Positions 18,901-28,101 of a DNA stretch of 64,000 nt are shown here, one piece after another. The translations under genes and the position numbers were made by a program. The stretch covers positions 1-64,000 of the forward strand of contig JAVBKX010000041.1 of NCBI GenBank assembly GCA_031553835.1, in the 5' to 3' direction. The first letter of the stretch is position 1. Each line of letters opens with the position of its first letter. The notes beneath the pieces are model-generated. The model saw nothing but the letters and a program-made list of their open reading frames with translations. It was not told the origin of the DNA and did no database searches. The DNA comes from JAVBKX01 sp031553835 (GTDB taxonomy: Bacteria; Bacteroidota; Bacteroidia; Bacteroidales; Azobacteroidaceae).

Positions 18901-19320
18901 GGAAATGGTCGTACGTATCGAATGATAGGTAGAGAAAATACTTTTTTGCCGGGATCGACAAGTGGAACAAGAGGTAATATTTTCACCAATGCAACTGATG
19001 CATGGACTGAAGATAATCCCCGTAGCGATGCCTTTTATCCTCGTCTGCACATGGGATATAATGCCAATAATGCACAGCAATCTACCTGGTGGTTGAAAAA
19101 TATGAGTATGTTGCGTCTTAAAAATATTGAATTCGGATACTCTTTTCCTAAAAAATGGACACAGTCCTTCGCGTTAGAACATGGACGAATATTTGTGAGA
19201 GGAACTAATTTCTATCATTTTTCCAAATTCAAATTATGGGATCCTGAATTAAGCACCGATGATGGGCTAAAATATCCAATAATGGAAACATTTTCTTTGG
19301 GAGCTCAGCTAAAATTCTAA
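15976..19320 (+). CDS. susC: SusC/RagA-type TonB-dependent receptor with STN signalling domain
   Basis: This 1114-residue protein has a signal peptide (about 1-21), an STN/secretin-like signalling domain (about 25-105; ITISFQDKPLSEAIKLIEES), a carboxypeptidase-regulatory-like beta sandwich (about 115-195; ISGKVIDETGETLIGVVVSA), a TonB-box-like segment running into the plug (VVVVGYGTQKRASVVGAI; about 195-320) and a C-terminal 22-strand barrel ending in aromatic GAQLKF. It imports oligosaccharides across the outer membrane with SusD as lid. The STN domain is the known signature of receptors that signal to FecR/ECF pairs, matching the upstream genes. susD follows after 17 bases. Confidence 0.95.
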   Translation: MNLKKKIVFILSLLFTLNVIAQQTQENLITISFQDKPLSEAIKLIEESSEYTFFYDASKVNVKQQVSLDVQDMPIQEAISQMFAKINIRFEISNSQIILYPSKSSATNQGTNLKTISGKVIDETGETLIGVVVSAKGKSTGTTTDFNGNFSLDVNPNDVILFSYIGYTTKEYPASVLGQGSEIKMGISSQEMQEVVVVGYGTQKRASVVGAINTIEPAKLNVSTTRSLSNDLAGNVGGIIGVQRSGEPGYDNSEFWIRGISTFKGARSPLVLVDGIERSLNDIDIAEIESFSVLKDASASAVYGVRGANGVILITTKKGKSGKTNIQFSVEHSVTKPSQLPEFLNSANYLTLLNNIHYQNLKYGNDGYTPVPDEVISLYRSNYDWELYPDVNWIDVITNNTANNTRASFDLSGGSDNLRYSFVGAYYHETGITTSDQSHDWDSNINLNRFNLRSNVDVNVTPTTLLTFNLGGYLQRRNAPFVGIDAAFDQAFTTPPHVIPTRYADGKIPKPDNIENPWAYLTQTGFQRNNKSNFESLFIAEQDLKFLLKGLKIKGIFSYDYFSENAVKREGKPSYYLPASGRDFETGELQFTNPPSDGSENLEYKTEAGYGNNSTYLEANLSYDYTFDSKHYINALFLYNQRDYDNGQKVPFRHQGIAGRAAYTYSGKYIAEFNFGYNGSENFAPGKRYGFFPSVAIGWIMSEESFMTPLSDTFHKIKFRGSYGLTGNDQLDGRRFAYITTINSTDGFQFGNSSGFYGISGLREGEVGIPELTWETVTKANIGLELGLWRMIDLQLDFFHEKREDIFMQRAQYPNSAGFPTLPWANFGVVTNKGFDVSLDVNKQITKDWFLSVRGSATYARNKIIEQDEDMAKVGTYRSGTGKPVGQIFGFIADGVFTEDDFVDVNTGELKPEIPRHKFSDRVFPGDIKYRDLDNDNEITLKDHTAIGGTENPELVYGFGLNTSFKGFDFGFFMQGNGRTYRMIGRENTFLPGSTSGTRGNIFTNATDAWTEDNPRSDAFYPRLHMGYNANNAQQSTWWLKNMSMLRLKNIEFGYSFPKKWTQSFALEHGRIFVRGTNFYHFSKFKLWDPELSTDDGLKYPIMETFSLGAQLKF

Positions 19321-19337
19321 TAAATAAAACGAAAATT

Positions 19338-21308
19338 ATGAAAAAGAATATATTTAAATACACAGTATTGATATTTGGTATTTTCACAACCATTTCCTGT
19401 ACTGATTTCTTAGATAATGCGCCCGACGGAGAATTAACATTAGAAATGGTTTTCAATGACAGGGCAAAAGTCGAAAACTGGTTGGCAGGAATGTATAATT
19501 CCATTCCCGATCCTTACATGAAAGGGTTGCGGAATTATGATGCATACGCCGATGATGTTTCTCCTTCCGCCTGTTGGGAAGCTTTCAGTAATTGGGATTG
19601 TATCAGTAAAATCAAAGGGAACTGGAACTCCGAAAGTTCATGGGATGGTAATTATTGGGGCGATTTACCGGTAAAAATTCGTGAATCTTATGTTTTCATA
19701 GAGAACATCAAAGCATTGCCGGAACAAAAAGTTTACCAGGCCGACGTGGATAATCTGAAAGCTGAGGCACGCTTCTTGATAGCATACTATTATTACCTGT
19801 TGGTGAATACTTATGGAGCTATTCCTCTGCAAACATGGCTATCTGATTTCGATGAACCTGTCGAAACATTAATGATCGGACAAAATCCTTATGACGAAGT
19901 TATTGACTGGATCGACAAGGAATTGCAGGACGTAGCCAAAATATTACCTCCAACTTATCTTAATAATCAAGATTTTAGCCACATCCACGGATTTAAGTAT
20001 CCTTACGGCAGGGCAACTTCTATTATGGCTTTAGCTGTAAGAGCAAGAATGTTACTTTTTGCCGCCAGCCCTTTGGTGAATGGAAATGATGATCCTGATT
20101 ATGCCGCTTTCAAAAATGATAAGGGCGAACACATCTTCAATTCCACTTATGATCCTAAAAAATGGGAGAGAGCAGTCAATGCATGCAAAGAATTAATTGA
20201 TGTTGCGGAGGCAAATGGACACAAATTGTATTATGAATATAACGACGACGGAACGATAGACCCGTTTATGTCCTATTCAAATATGTGTTATAAAGAATAC
20301 CATGCGGGTAATAAGGAAATATTATTTTCCCGATCTGAATGTAGCTGGGATGATATGCAAACACATGCGGCTCCGGGCGGTTCAAACGGAAACGGAGGAT
20401 TAGGAATTACACAAAGTATAGTAGATGCCTTTTTTATGAGTAACGGATTGCCGGCAATTACAGGTTATACCGCAGATAGAAAACCAATTCTCAACCCGGC
20501 TTCCGGATACAGGGAAAAAGGCTTTTCTGCCATACCCGATAAAAGGAAAACCAAGTGGATAGAAGGAAGTGATGATGCAAGAATTTCACAGGAATTTAAT
20601 ACGGTAGTTCCGGCAGGAATTTTTAATATGTATGTCAACAGGGAACCTCGTTTTTATGTATCGGTACTTTATAACGGAGCCTATTACAGGGAATCAAGCC
20701 GGTATGTAAACTTCTTCAGAAAAGGAATGGACGGAATAGAGGGAGCAAAAGGGAATACATGGGATGCTCCTCAAAACGGTTATTTGTTGAGAAAAAGAAT
20801 GAACCCCGAATTTAGTAACCGAAATAATGTAAAACCCTATCGCCCCGGAATATTATACCGTTTGGCTGAAGCGTACCTGAATTATGCCGAGGCTTTGAAT
20901 GAATGGGATCCTTCTCAAAAAAACGAAATCCTGAAATATGTGAATTTAGTCAGGGAGCGGGCAGGTATTCCGACCTATGGTTCGGACGTAGATCAAATTC
21001 CGGCTCCAACCACTCAGGAAGGGATGCGCGATATTATCAGACGTGAACGCAGGGTGGAATTCAACTGTGAATATGCCATCCGTTTCGACGACATCCGCCG
21101 CTGGAAACAAATGGATTTACTGAAAGGCGATTTCGATGGAATGAATGCTAATGGAACCAATAATAGTGATAACGAAAGTGATCCCGATGCTTTTTATGTG
21201 CGGAAAGTGTATATCACACGCGCTTTCAGTGATAAAAACTACTGGCTTCCTGTTCATCAAAATCAGTTGGATAAAAATCCTAATTTGAGACAACTTCCCA
21301 AATGGTAA
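19338..21308 (+). CDS. susD: SusD/RagB-family glycan-binding lipoprotein
   Basis: The 656-residue protein has a lipobox with Cys21 (TTISCTDFLD), so it should be lipidated and surface exposed. The SusD fold shows TPR-like helices in the N-terminal half (KAEARFLIAYYYYLLVNTYG) and the conserved C-terminal block IIRRERRVEFNCE...RFDDIRRWK, ending in the typical NPNLRQLPKW. It forms the lid on the SusC barrel and binds glycan. It is longer than the usual 500-600 residues because of extra loops, which is common for receptors of large branched glycans. It sits 17 bases after susC and 25 bases before the SusE-like gene. Confidence 0.95.
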   Translation: MKKNIFKYTVLIFGIFTTISCTDFLDNAPDGELTLEMVFNDRAKVENWLAGMYNSIPDPYMKGLRNYDAYADDVSPSACWEAFSNWDCISKIKGNWNSESSWDGNYWGDLPVKIRESYVFIENIKALPEQKVYQADVDNLKAEARFLIAYYYYLLVNTYGAIPLQTWLSDFDEPVETLMIGQNPYDEVIDWIDKELQDVAKILPPTYLNNQDFSHIHGFKYPYGRATSIMALAVRARMLLFAASPLVNGNDDPDYAAFKNDKGEHIFNSTYDPKKWERAVNACKELIDVAEANGHKLYYEYNDDGTIDPFMSYSNMCYKEYHAGNKEILFSRSECSWDDMQTHAAPGGSNGNGGLGITQSIVDAFFMSNGLPAITGYTADRKPILNPASGYREKGFSAIPDKRKTKWIEGSDDARISQEFNTVVPAGIFNMYVNREPRFYVSVLYNGAYYRESSRYVNFFRKGMDGIEGAKGNTWDAPQNGYLLRKRMNPEFSNRNNVKPYRPGILYRLAEAYLNYAEALNEWDPSQKNEILKYVNLVRERAGIPTYGSDVDQIPAPTTQEGMRDIIRRERRVEFNCEYAIRFDDIRRWKQMDLLKGDFDGMNANGTNNSDNESDPDAFYVRKVYITRAFSDKNYWLPVHQNQLDKNPNLRQLPKW

Positions 21309-21333
21309 TTCACAATTTAATATATAAGAAAAG

Positions 21334-22431
21334 ATGAAATCAATATATCAATTATTAGTCTGTTGTATAGCTCTATCCTTATGGGGATGTGATACAAACG
21401 ATGATGAAGCTCCTGTAAGGGATCAACTAACACTGTCTCCGTCGACAGAAAGAATCGTATTGGATCAAAATAAACCAAATGAAGAGGTATTGACCTTCAC
21501 ATGGACAGAAGCTACCAACATTGGCCCTGGGTATCATTTCCAGTACATATTCAGGATGGATATCGCCGGCAATGATTTTGAAACAGTTGTTGAGCCTATT
21601 ATTGCACAAGATGGCGTGTTTTCCATAAGCTTTACCAACGAAGAATTATATACTTATGTAGTAGAAAAATTGGGCGGAGTGGCCGGACAAGAAACAGCTA
21701 TTGAAGGACGAATCTGTGCAAAAGTTCTCGGTCCTAAATTTGTGTATCCGGAAATTGCTATTCAACAGGTAATTATTCAAACCTATGTCCCTAAATCCAT
21801 GCCCCTATACATGATAGGAACAGCAACTGATGCCGGTATGGATATAAGTAAAGCTATTCTATTGACAGAAGTGTCAAACGGAAGAGTATATACATGGAAA
21901 GGTGCATTAAAACAGGGAGAATATAAATTTATATACAGTCAGGAATCCATGTTACCTTCTTTGAATAGGGGAGATGCTGATACTGTGTTGGTAAAGAGAG
22001 AGACAGAAGCCGATCCGGATAATTATTTCAAGATCAAAACAGACGGAACCTATTCTATCCAGCTCTCCTTAAAAGATATGCTGATCCGAACAAAATCGGT
22101 GAAGTATCAAAATCTTTATTTAGTAGGTAATGCAACAACTGCCGAATGGAGTACCGACAGTGCTCTGCCAATGATTATGGACTCAACTAACCCGGCAACG
22201 TTTACGATTACTACTACATTAAAAGAAGGAGAATTGAAAATATTGACGGAAAAGAGATGGGAAGGCGCAACTTTCAGACCGATGGTAGCCAATGGCTCTA
22301 TTATGAGTACTGAGACTCAGGTTTATGTCGGCGGAGAAGATCTCAAATGGAAAATTACGGCTGACCAGGCTGGCACCTATAAGATTACGCTTGATACGGA
22401 AAATAACAAAATTTATTTTGTGAAAATATAA
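21334..22431 (+). CDS. SusE/SusF-like surface glycan-binding lipoprotein
   Basis: This 365-residue lipoprotein (Cys19 in LWGCDTND) has an N-terminal SusE-type immunoglobulin-like domain (about 25-145; LVLDQNKPNEEVLTFTW resembles the SusE start) followed by two SusE/F-type binding modules (about 150-255, starting MPLYMIGTATDAGM, and about 257-365, starting YQNLYLVGNATTAEW). SusE and SusF hold starch at the cell surface in the archetypal system; this copy should hold the mannan-type substrate of this locus. The second module resembles those at the N-termini of the GH92 enzyme and the esterase further along, so it is the probable parent type. Confidence 0.88.
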   Translation: MKSIYQLLVCCIALSLWGCDTNDDEAPVRDQLTLSPSTERIVLDQNKPNEEVLTFTWTEATNIGPGYHFQYIFRMDIAGNDFETVVEPIIAQDGVFSISFTNEELYTYVVEKLGGVAGQETAIEGRICAKVLGPKFVYPEIAIQQVIIQTYVPKSMPLYMIGTATDAGMDISKAILLTEVSNGRVYTWKGALKQGEYKFIYSQESMLPSLNRGDADTVLVKRETEADPDNYFKIKTDGTYSIQLSLKDMLIRTKSVKYQNLYLVGNATTAEWSTDSALPMIMDSTNPATFTITTTLKEGELKILTEKRWEGATFRPMVANGSIMSTETQVYVGGEDLKWKITADQAGTYKITLDTENNKIYFVKI

Positions 22432-22452
22432 CAGCAGAAATATCCAAACCCA

Positions 22453-22530
22453 GTCGTACACAGATGACACAGATTTCACAGAATAACACAATTTGTGTTT
22501 CCGTATTTCCAATGCCATCTGTGTGCTGAC
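22453..22530. repeat. Interspersed ACACAGATG-type repeat
   Basis: The gap between the SusE-like gene and GH76 holds GTCGTACACAGATGACACAG and, near its other end, the complementary GCCATCTGTGTGCTGAC. The outer arms pair and the middle is rich in CACAG/TTGTG words. This resembles the dispersed intergenic repeats of many genomes and could form a transcript hairpin inside the operon. Confidence 0.5.
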
Positions 22531-22564
22531 TTCTTTTTAGTATCACTTTATTATCCGAAGAAAA

Positions 22565-23773
22565 ATGAAAATAAATTGTATATGGCTGGCTTTCTTCTCT
22601 TTGGTATTTTATTGTTGTTCAGACAATAACGATCCTGACATAATTCCGATCAAGCCGCCTGAAAAATCGGCTTTCGATACAGTTTACATCCAAAGGGCAG
22701 AAGCCACTTTTGATAAACTATTCGAACTGTATTGGTACAACAACATGAAAATCATGTATGATAAATATCCTAATCTGATGGCTACCAACAATAACACCAG
22801 CGGCTATCATTATGAATTAGGTTATGCTTTCGCCTGGGGATACGGAGCCGTATTGTCTGCATACAACATAGTTTGTCAACATTCTCCTTCATCTTATGAC
22901 TTCGAACGAAAATACAAAACCAAAGTCATAGACGGACTTGAAATATATTATAACACTAGCAAAAAACCGGCGGCTTATGCTTGTTTTCCAAATAGCTGGG
23001 ACGATCGTTTTTATGATGATAATCTTTGGCTGGGTATTGATTTGGTTGAATTATATGAAAGGACAAGAGACACTTGGTATTTGGACAAAGCCACAACTAT
23101 CTGGATATTTATTTTGTCTGGAAAAGATAATGTATTAGACGGCGGCATTTATTGGAAAGAGGGTGAAAAAAACAGTAAAAACACCTGTTCTAATGCTCCG
23201 GCTGCTGTGTTAGCTGCTAAACTTTATTTGGCAACTAATGATAATACATACCTCGATACGGCAAAAGAGCTATATCAATGGACAAAAGAAAATCTGCAAG
23301 ATCCTATTGATTATTTGTATTGGGATAATATAAAAACTGACGGCAGTATCGAAAAACCAAAGTTCGCCTATAATTCCGGACAAATGATACAGGCAGCCGT
23401 ACTTCTTTATAATATCACAAAAAATGAATCCTATTTAACAGAAGCAAGGCTTGTTGCAGAATCTGCTCATAATTATTTCTTTGAAAAATATAATCTGCCC
23501 ACGGGCGAAACAATCAATATTCTCAAAAAAGGCAGTTTATGGTTTAATGCTATAATGCTTCGCGGATTTGCAGACTTGTATTTGGTTGATAAAAATGATA
23601 AATATATCGCCTCATTCAAACAGTCTCTTAATTGTGCTTGGAAATATGCCAAAGACCCTCAAACCGGGTTGTTTAATTCCGACTTAAGTGGGAGAACAAC
23701 AGATGCAGAAAAAGAACTGATTACCCAGGGAGCCATCATTGAAATGTATGCAAGAATGGCTACCCTACAATAA
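22565..23773 (+). CDS. GH76 endo-alpha-1,6-mannanase, lipoprotein
   Basis: This 402-residue protein has a lipobox cysteine near residues 17-18 (FYCCSDN), so it is probably anchored in the outer membrane. The GH76 (alpha/alpha)6 fold is marked by the paired aspartates Asp151-Asp152 in FYDDNLWLGID, the SKNTCSNAPAAVLAAKLY block and KFAYNSGQMIQAA. GH76 enzymes cut the alpha-1,6-mannose backbone of yeast-type mannan. A second, non-lipidated GH76 lies at 38210. In characterised mannan loci, surface and periplasmic GH76 copies divide the work; the lipid anchor here suggests the surface role. Confidence 0.92.
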   Translation: MKINCIWLAFFSLVFYCCSDNNDPDIIPIKPPEKSAFDTVYIQRAEATFDKLFELYWYNNMKIMYDKYPNLMATNNNTSGYHYELGYAFAWGYGAVLSAYNIVCQHSPSSYDFERKYKTKVIDGLEIYYNTSKKPAAYACFPNSWDDRFYDDNLWLGIDLVELYERTRDTWYLDKATTIWIFILSGKDNVLDGGIYWKEGEKNSKNTCSNAPAAVLAAKLYLATNDNTYLDTAKELYQWTKENLQDPIDYLYWDNIKTDGSIEKPKFAYNSGQMIQAAVLLYNITKNESYLTEARLVAESAHNYFFEKYNLPTGETINILKKGSLWFNAIMLRGFADLYLVDKNDKYIASFKQSLNCAWKYAKDPQTGLFNSDLSGRTTDAEKELITQGAIIEMYARMATLQ

Positions 23774-23800
23774 AAAACATATATAAAACAACTTATAATC

Positions 23801-25963
23801 ATGAAACTGAAAAGTTTATTATCAATTTTCATTGCGATTTCCTGCATCGTAAACATCCTTGCGGAAAAAATATCGATACAAAAAACAACTTTGGTAGGAG
23901 ACAGGATTGTCGAGTTTATTCCTGCCGGATTTGACCAAAGCAAAACTCCTTCTTTGATATTGAAGGAAGAACCTACTGCAAAAGGTACTGTACCTGCAGA
24001 TTGGTCTTTAACCCCTGAATTTACTGTTGTCAATAATAAGGCGAATGCTTCTTTGAAATTATCCGGAGATATCAGTTTATATGGTGGTGGAGAAGTTACC
24101 GGTCCGCTTCTGCGTAACGGACAATATATCAAATTGTGGAATACGGATACCGGCGCATACGGTGTTGATGGAGGAAAAAGGCTTTATCAAACTCATCCAT
24201 GGGTGATGGGCGTCAGAAATGATGGAACTGCTTTCGGAATTATTTTCGACAGTACATGGAAATCAGAACTTTATACCAATTCTGATGAAATTAAATTCAA
24301 CACCGAAGGAGCTCTTTTTCGTGTATATATTATAGACAGGGCATCTCCTCAAGCTGTATTAAAAGGCTTGGCAGAAATGACTGGAACAATCAAAATGCCG
24401 CCACGTTGGACTTTAGGCTATCACCAATGCCGTTTTTCGTATGGAACCGAACAACGTGTCCGCGAAATTGCCGATACTTTCAGAGCAAAAAATATTCCTT
24501 GTGATGGAATTTGGATGGATATCGATTATATGGATGGATACCGGATTTTTACATTTAACAAAACTAATTTCCCTGACCCTAAAGCTTTAAACGATGATTT
24601 ACGTAAAAAAGGATTCCACTCGGTTTATATGATCGATCCGGGAGCAAAAGTTGACCCGAACTACAGTATTTATCAATCAGGTACTGCCAACGATATGTGG
24701 GTGAGGAAACCTAACGGTGAAGAATATCACGGTAAAGTCTGGCCGGGTGATTGCGCTTTCCCCGATTTTACACGTCCAGAAGTAAGGACATGGTGGGCAG
24801 GACTTTATAAAGATTTTTTAGCCAACGGTATGGATGGCATTTGGAACGATATGAATGAACCTGCAGTTAATGACAACGAATTACCTGAAGACCAAAGATT
24901 GGGTACAATGCCCTACGATACACCTCATAGAGGAGGCGGTAATTTGCCTGCCGGTTCTCACTTACTTTATCACAATGCTTATGGCAGGCTAATGGTCGAA
25001 GCTTCTCTTAATGGTATTATGGCGGTAAATCCCGATAAACGCCCTTTCATCCTTACCCGTGCGAATCTTTTGGGTGGTCAGCGTTATGCAGCTACCTGGA
25101 CCGGAGACAACTGGGCAAGCACAGAACAAATGAAGTTATCCGTTCCCATGTCTATCACTTTAGGTTTATCCGGGCAACCTTACAACGGACCCGATATCGG
25201 CGGTTTTTTGAATAATACAGAAGCCGATTTGTTTGCAAACTGGATAGGATTCGGAGCATTTATGCCTTTCGCACGCGGACATGCTTGTGCGGGCACAAAC
25301 GATAAAGAACCCTGGGCCTTCGGCGAAGCTGTTGAAAAAACATCTCGTATAGCGTTGGAACGCCGTTACCGTTTACTTCCATACATCTACACTTTATTTT
25401 ACGATGCGTCGCAAACCGGTATGCCCTTAATGGCTCCCGTATTTTTTGCCAATCCACAGGATTTAAGACTAAGAAGTGAAGAAGAAGCTTTCCTAATGGG
25501 TGAAAACCTACTTGTGATTCCGGCATTTTCGAAGAATCCAACCTTGCCTTTAGGCATTTGGGAAGAATTGAGTCTGGTGGATGGAGATTTATATGATAAA
25601 TATCAGGCAAAATTGAAAGTGAGAGGAGGAAGCATCATTCCTGCCGGAAAAATAGTACAAAATACTAATGAAAACTCTTTTGACCCACTGACGCTTATCG
25701 TTTGTTTGAACGAAGAAGGAAAAGCAAAAGGTAAACTATATACTGATTCCGGCGATGGTTGGGAATTTCAATGCGGAGATTATTGCCTGGCAAATTTCAC
25801 TGCCGAAAGAAACGGTAATTTAGTGAATATCAATGTGGATAGCAAAGAAGGTAAAAGAAAACTGGAAAAAGATATTAAAAATATCAATGTGGAAGTGCTT
25901 CTCAATGGTAAGGTTTATAAAGGAACCGGAACATTAAAAGGAGTACAGGTTAAGGTTAAGTAA
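23801..25963 (+). CDS. GH31 alpha-glycosidase
   Basis: The 720-residue protein has a signal peptide (about 1-21), an N-terminal beta domain with LYGGGEVTG, then the GH31 barrel. The nucleophile is Asp350 in WNDMNEP and the acid/base Asp436 in TWTGDNWAS. Substrate-site segments include GIWMDIDYMDGY and SGQPYNGPDIGGF. It lacks the C-terminal sorting domain carried by several neighbours, so it is probably periplasmic. The sequence is closest in style to alpha-glucosidases, but GH31 also includes alpha-xylosidases and others. In a mannan locus it could remove alpha-glucosyl caps. Confidence 0.9.
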   Translation: MKLKSLLSIFIAISCIVNILAEKISIQKTTLVGDRIVEFIPAGFDQSKTPSLILKEEPTAKGTVPADWSLTPEFTVVNNKANASLKLSGDISLYGGGEVTGPLLRNGQYIKLWNTDTGAYGVDGGKRLYQTHPWVMGVRNDGTAFGIIFDSTWKSELYTNSDEIKFNTEGALFRVYIIDRASPQAVLKGLAEMTGTIKMPPRWTLGYHQCRFSYGTEQRVREIADTFRAKNIPCDGIWMDIDYMDGYRIFTFNKTNFPDPKALNDDLRKKGFHSVYMIDPGAKVDPNYSIYQSGTANDMWVRKPNGEEYHGKVWPGDCAFPDFTRPEVRTWWAGLYKDFLANGMDGIWNDMNEPAVNDNELPEDQRLGTMPYDTPHRGGGNLPAGSHLLYHNAYGRLMVEASLNGIMAVNPDKRPFILTRANLLGGQRYAATWTGDNWASTEQMKLSVPMSITLGLSGQPYNGPDIGGFLNNTEADLFANWIGFGAFMPFARGHACAGTNDKEPWAFGEAVEKTSRIALERRYRLLPYIYTLFYDASQTGMPLMAPVFFANPQDLRLRSEEEAFLMGENLLVIPAFSKNPTLPLGIWEELSLVDGDLYDKYQAKLKVRGGSIIPAGKIVQNTNENSFDPLTLIVCLNEEGKAKGKLYTDSGDGWEFQCGDYCLANFTAERNGNLVNINVDSKEGKRKLEKDIKNINVEVLLNGKVYKGTGTLKGVQVKVK

Positions 25964-25986
25964 TAACAATTCTAATATAAAAAACA

Positions 25987-28065
25987 ATGAATCCAATGAA
26001 GTCAGTTAATCCGGCAAAAATACTGTTCTTTCTACCATGGCTATTAACACCAATGTTAAAGGCACAAAACATTGTTGTAGCACTTGAAGCAGAATCCGGG
26101 ACATTAACAGCTCCTGCAAAAGTAAAATATGTCAATGGATATTCCGGTAATGCGTACGTGGGAGACAATGACGCCGGAAGTTCAATCGCATTTACAGATG
26201 TAGAAATCGCAAAAGAAGGTACGTATGAATTCAAAACATACTATACCTGCGTGGGGAGCCGCTCCATTGCAGTCAAGTCGAATAACTATGCTGATGTGAT
26301 TTCAACCATCGTTAATGGTACCGCAGATTGGAATACTCCACCGGTCGCAACAATGAGTATTTACGTTTACCTGAAACAGGGAAAAAATACCATAAAAATT
26401 ACCCCGCATCCTTCAGGACAGGGAGGTCCTAATATGGATAAATTTGAAATACTGACCACCGATTACGTTATCCCCCAACCCGGTGAATTCCCGATTCTTC
26501 TTGAAGCGGAAAACGCCCGTTTGTTCGGAAGCCTGAAAGTCAAACCTTTAAATGGCTCAACTATCAGCGGATTATCCGGAGGAAAATATATAGGAGACTT
26601 TAATCAGAATGCAAAATCTTATTTACAATTCGTTGATGTCCAGATACCGGAAGAAGGAACTTATGAACTTCGTGTTTTCTCCATGGGGTCAGGACGCGCT
26701 TTGTCTATCAAAGTTAACCAATACAAAAAGTCTGTTATAACAACAAAAAATTCTCCAAGCTGGGATGATGCGCCTCCATCTATGGTGTCCACATTGATTT
26801 ACATGGATAAAGGGAAAAACAAAATCACTTTCAGCACCCACAATGACGATGGTCCTAACCTGGATAAATTTGAAATTCATAAAACAACAGAAACCATTCC
26901 TAAACCGGAAACAGTAAATATTTCTTATGTCTCCGATTTCACGGACGAAGCAGAAATTTTGACACAAAACGACAATGAAACATCATCTTATCTGACAGAT
27001 AATAACGAAACTACTATATATAAAGTGCCGGGAATCACCTCTACACAAATAATTGCGAAATGCAAAGAGCCTGTTTTGCTGACAGGATATTTGTTGTCAT
27101 CAGGATTAGACGCAACAGAAGATGTGACCAAATGGACTTTAGAATCTTCTGTCGATGGCAATGTCTGGAAAACCATAACACCTAATTCATCGACCGACCT
27201 CTCTGGCGCATATTTATTCACAGTAAACAGATCGTATGGCACAGCTGAAGCAAATACGGCACGATACTACCGCCTCACAGCTAAAGGTGCTACAGATATA
27301 AATATTGGCGAATGGCAATTATTTGGTGTGCCTTATCTAACAAATACCGATGGCAAAAACTTTCCACAGGATATTACCGAAGGCATAAACCTGGAAGCTA
27401 ATGTGTCGGGATACCCGGAAGGGGCATCAGGAAATGGTTGGTCTGAAAAAATTTATAATTTATTCAATCGTAAATTAAACAATAAATATTTCATGAATGG
27501 TGCCAAACAATTCTATGTAGAAGTAAAATTGGATAAAGCATATTTATTGGATTCATATACTTTGACCTCTGCCGACGAATTTCCTGATCGCGATCCGGCC
27601 AAATGGACTTTCAACGGATTCAATGAAGAACTGGGTTGGGTCGAACTTGACAGACAAGTTGAATTTACTTTTCCAAGCAGATACGCAACCATACAGTTCA
27701 ATATCAACAGTAAAGTGCCATTCACAAAATTTCTTCTGGATGTGGAGGGAAATAATGGAAGTGTCGATACTCAACTATTAAAATGGCAATTGTTCGGAAA
27801 AGAATACACAGGAGAAGGGACTGGATTTAAAACTCCTAAAAATGAAACTCCTCCATATTCTATTCATCCGGAATATGGAAAAATCAGCATTCGCTATAAT
27901 ACCAATGTTTCTGCCGATTACCAAATTTATAATATAGCAGGAGTTTCCGTTGCAAAAGGAATTCTTTCTGAAACAAGGAAAGACATCGCTCTGTCTCAAG
28001 GAATTTATATTGTAAAAATTAATGACAATATGAAGGATTACACTGCGAAGGTAATTGTCAGATAA
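25987..28065 (+). CDS. Non-catalytic CBM/discoidin protein with T9SS sorting domain (paralogue A)
   Basis: The 692-residue protein has a signal peptide (about 1-27), two CBM6/35-like beta-sandwich domains (about 28-155, VVALEAESGTL...NMDKFEILTTD; about 163-297, ILLEAENARLFG...NLDKFEIHKTT), two discoidin-like domains (about 308-448 and 460-612) and a type A sorting domain (about 630-692; YQIYNIAGVSV...GIYIVKINDN). I see no catalytic domain. It is probably a surface glycan-binding protein delivered by the T9SS rather than by lipidation. A shorter paralogue at 30931 lacks the second CBM. The exact CBM family cannot be fixed without a profile search. Confidence 0.75.
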   Translation: MNPMKSVNPAKILFFLPWLLTPMLKAQNIVVALEAESGTLTAPAKVKYVNGYSGNAYVGDNDAGSSIAFTDVEIAKEGTYEFKTYYTCVGSRSIAVKSNNYADVISTIVNGTADWNTPPVATMSIYVYLKQGKNTIKITPHPSGQGGPNMDKFEILTTDYVIPQPGEFPILLEAENARLFGSLKVKPLNGSTISGLSGGKYIGDFNQNAKSYLQFVDVQIPEEGTYELRVFSMGSGRALSIKVNQYKKSVITTKNSPSWDDAPPSMVSTLIYMDKGKNKITFSTHNDDGPNLDKFEIHKTTETIPKPETVNISYVSDFTDEAEILTQNDNETSSYLTDNNETTIYKVPGITSTQIIAKCKEPVLLTGYLLSSGLDATEDVTKWTLESSVDGNVWKTITPNSSTDLSGAYLFTVNRSYGTAEANTARYYRLTAKGATDINIGEWQLFGVPYLTNTDGKNFPQDITEGINLEANVSGYPEGASGNGWSEKIYNLFNRKLNNKYFMNGAKQFYVEVKLDKAYLLDSYTLTSADEFPDRDPAKWTFNGFNEELGWVELDRQVEFTFPSRYATIQFNINSKVPFTKFLLDVEGNNGSVDTQLLKWQLFGKEYTGEGTGFKTPKNETPPYSIHPEYGKISIRYNTNVSADYQIYNIAGVSVAKGILSETRKDIALSQGIYIVKINDNMKDYTAKVIVR

Positions 28066-28101
28066 TAATAATTCTAAACAACAATTTAATCGTAAAAACA
28101 A

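Noticed and set aside
18439..19080. 213-codon open frame on the minus strand
   Set aside because: It lies wholly antisense to the conserved barrel of susC, has no promoter or ribosome site, and its translation looks like a reading-frame shadow.
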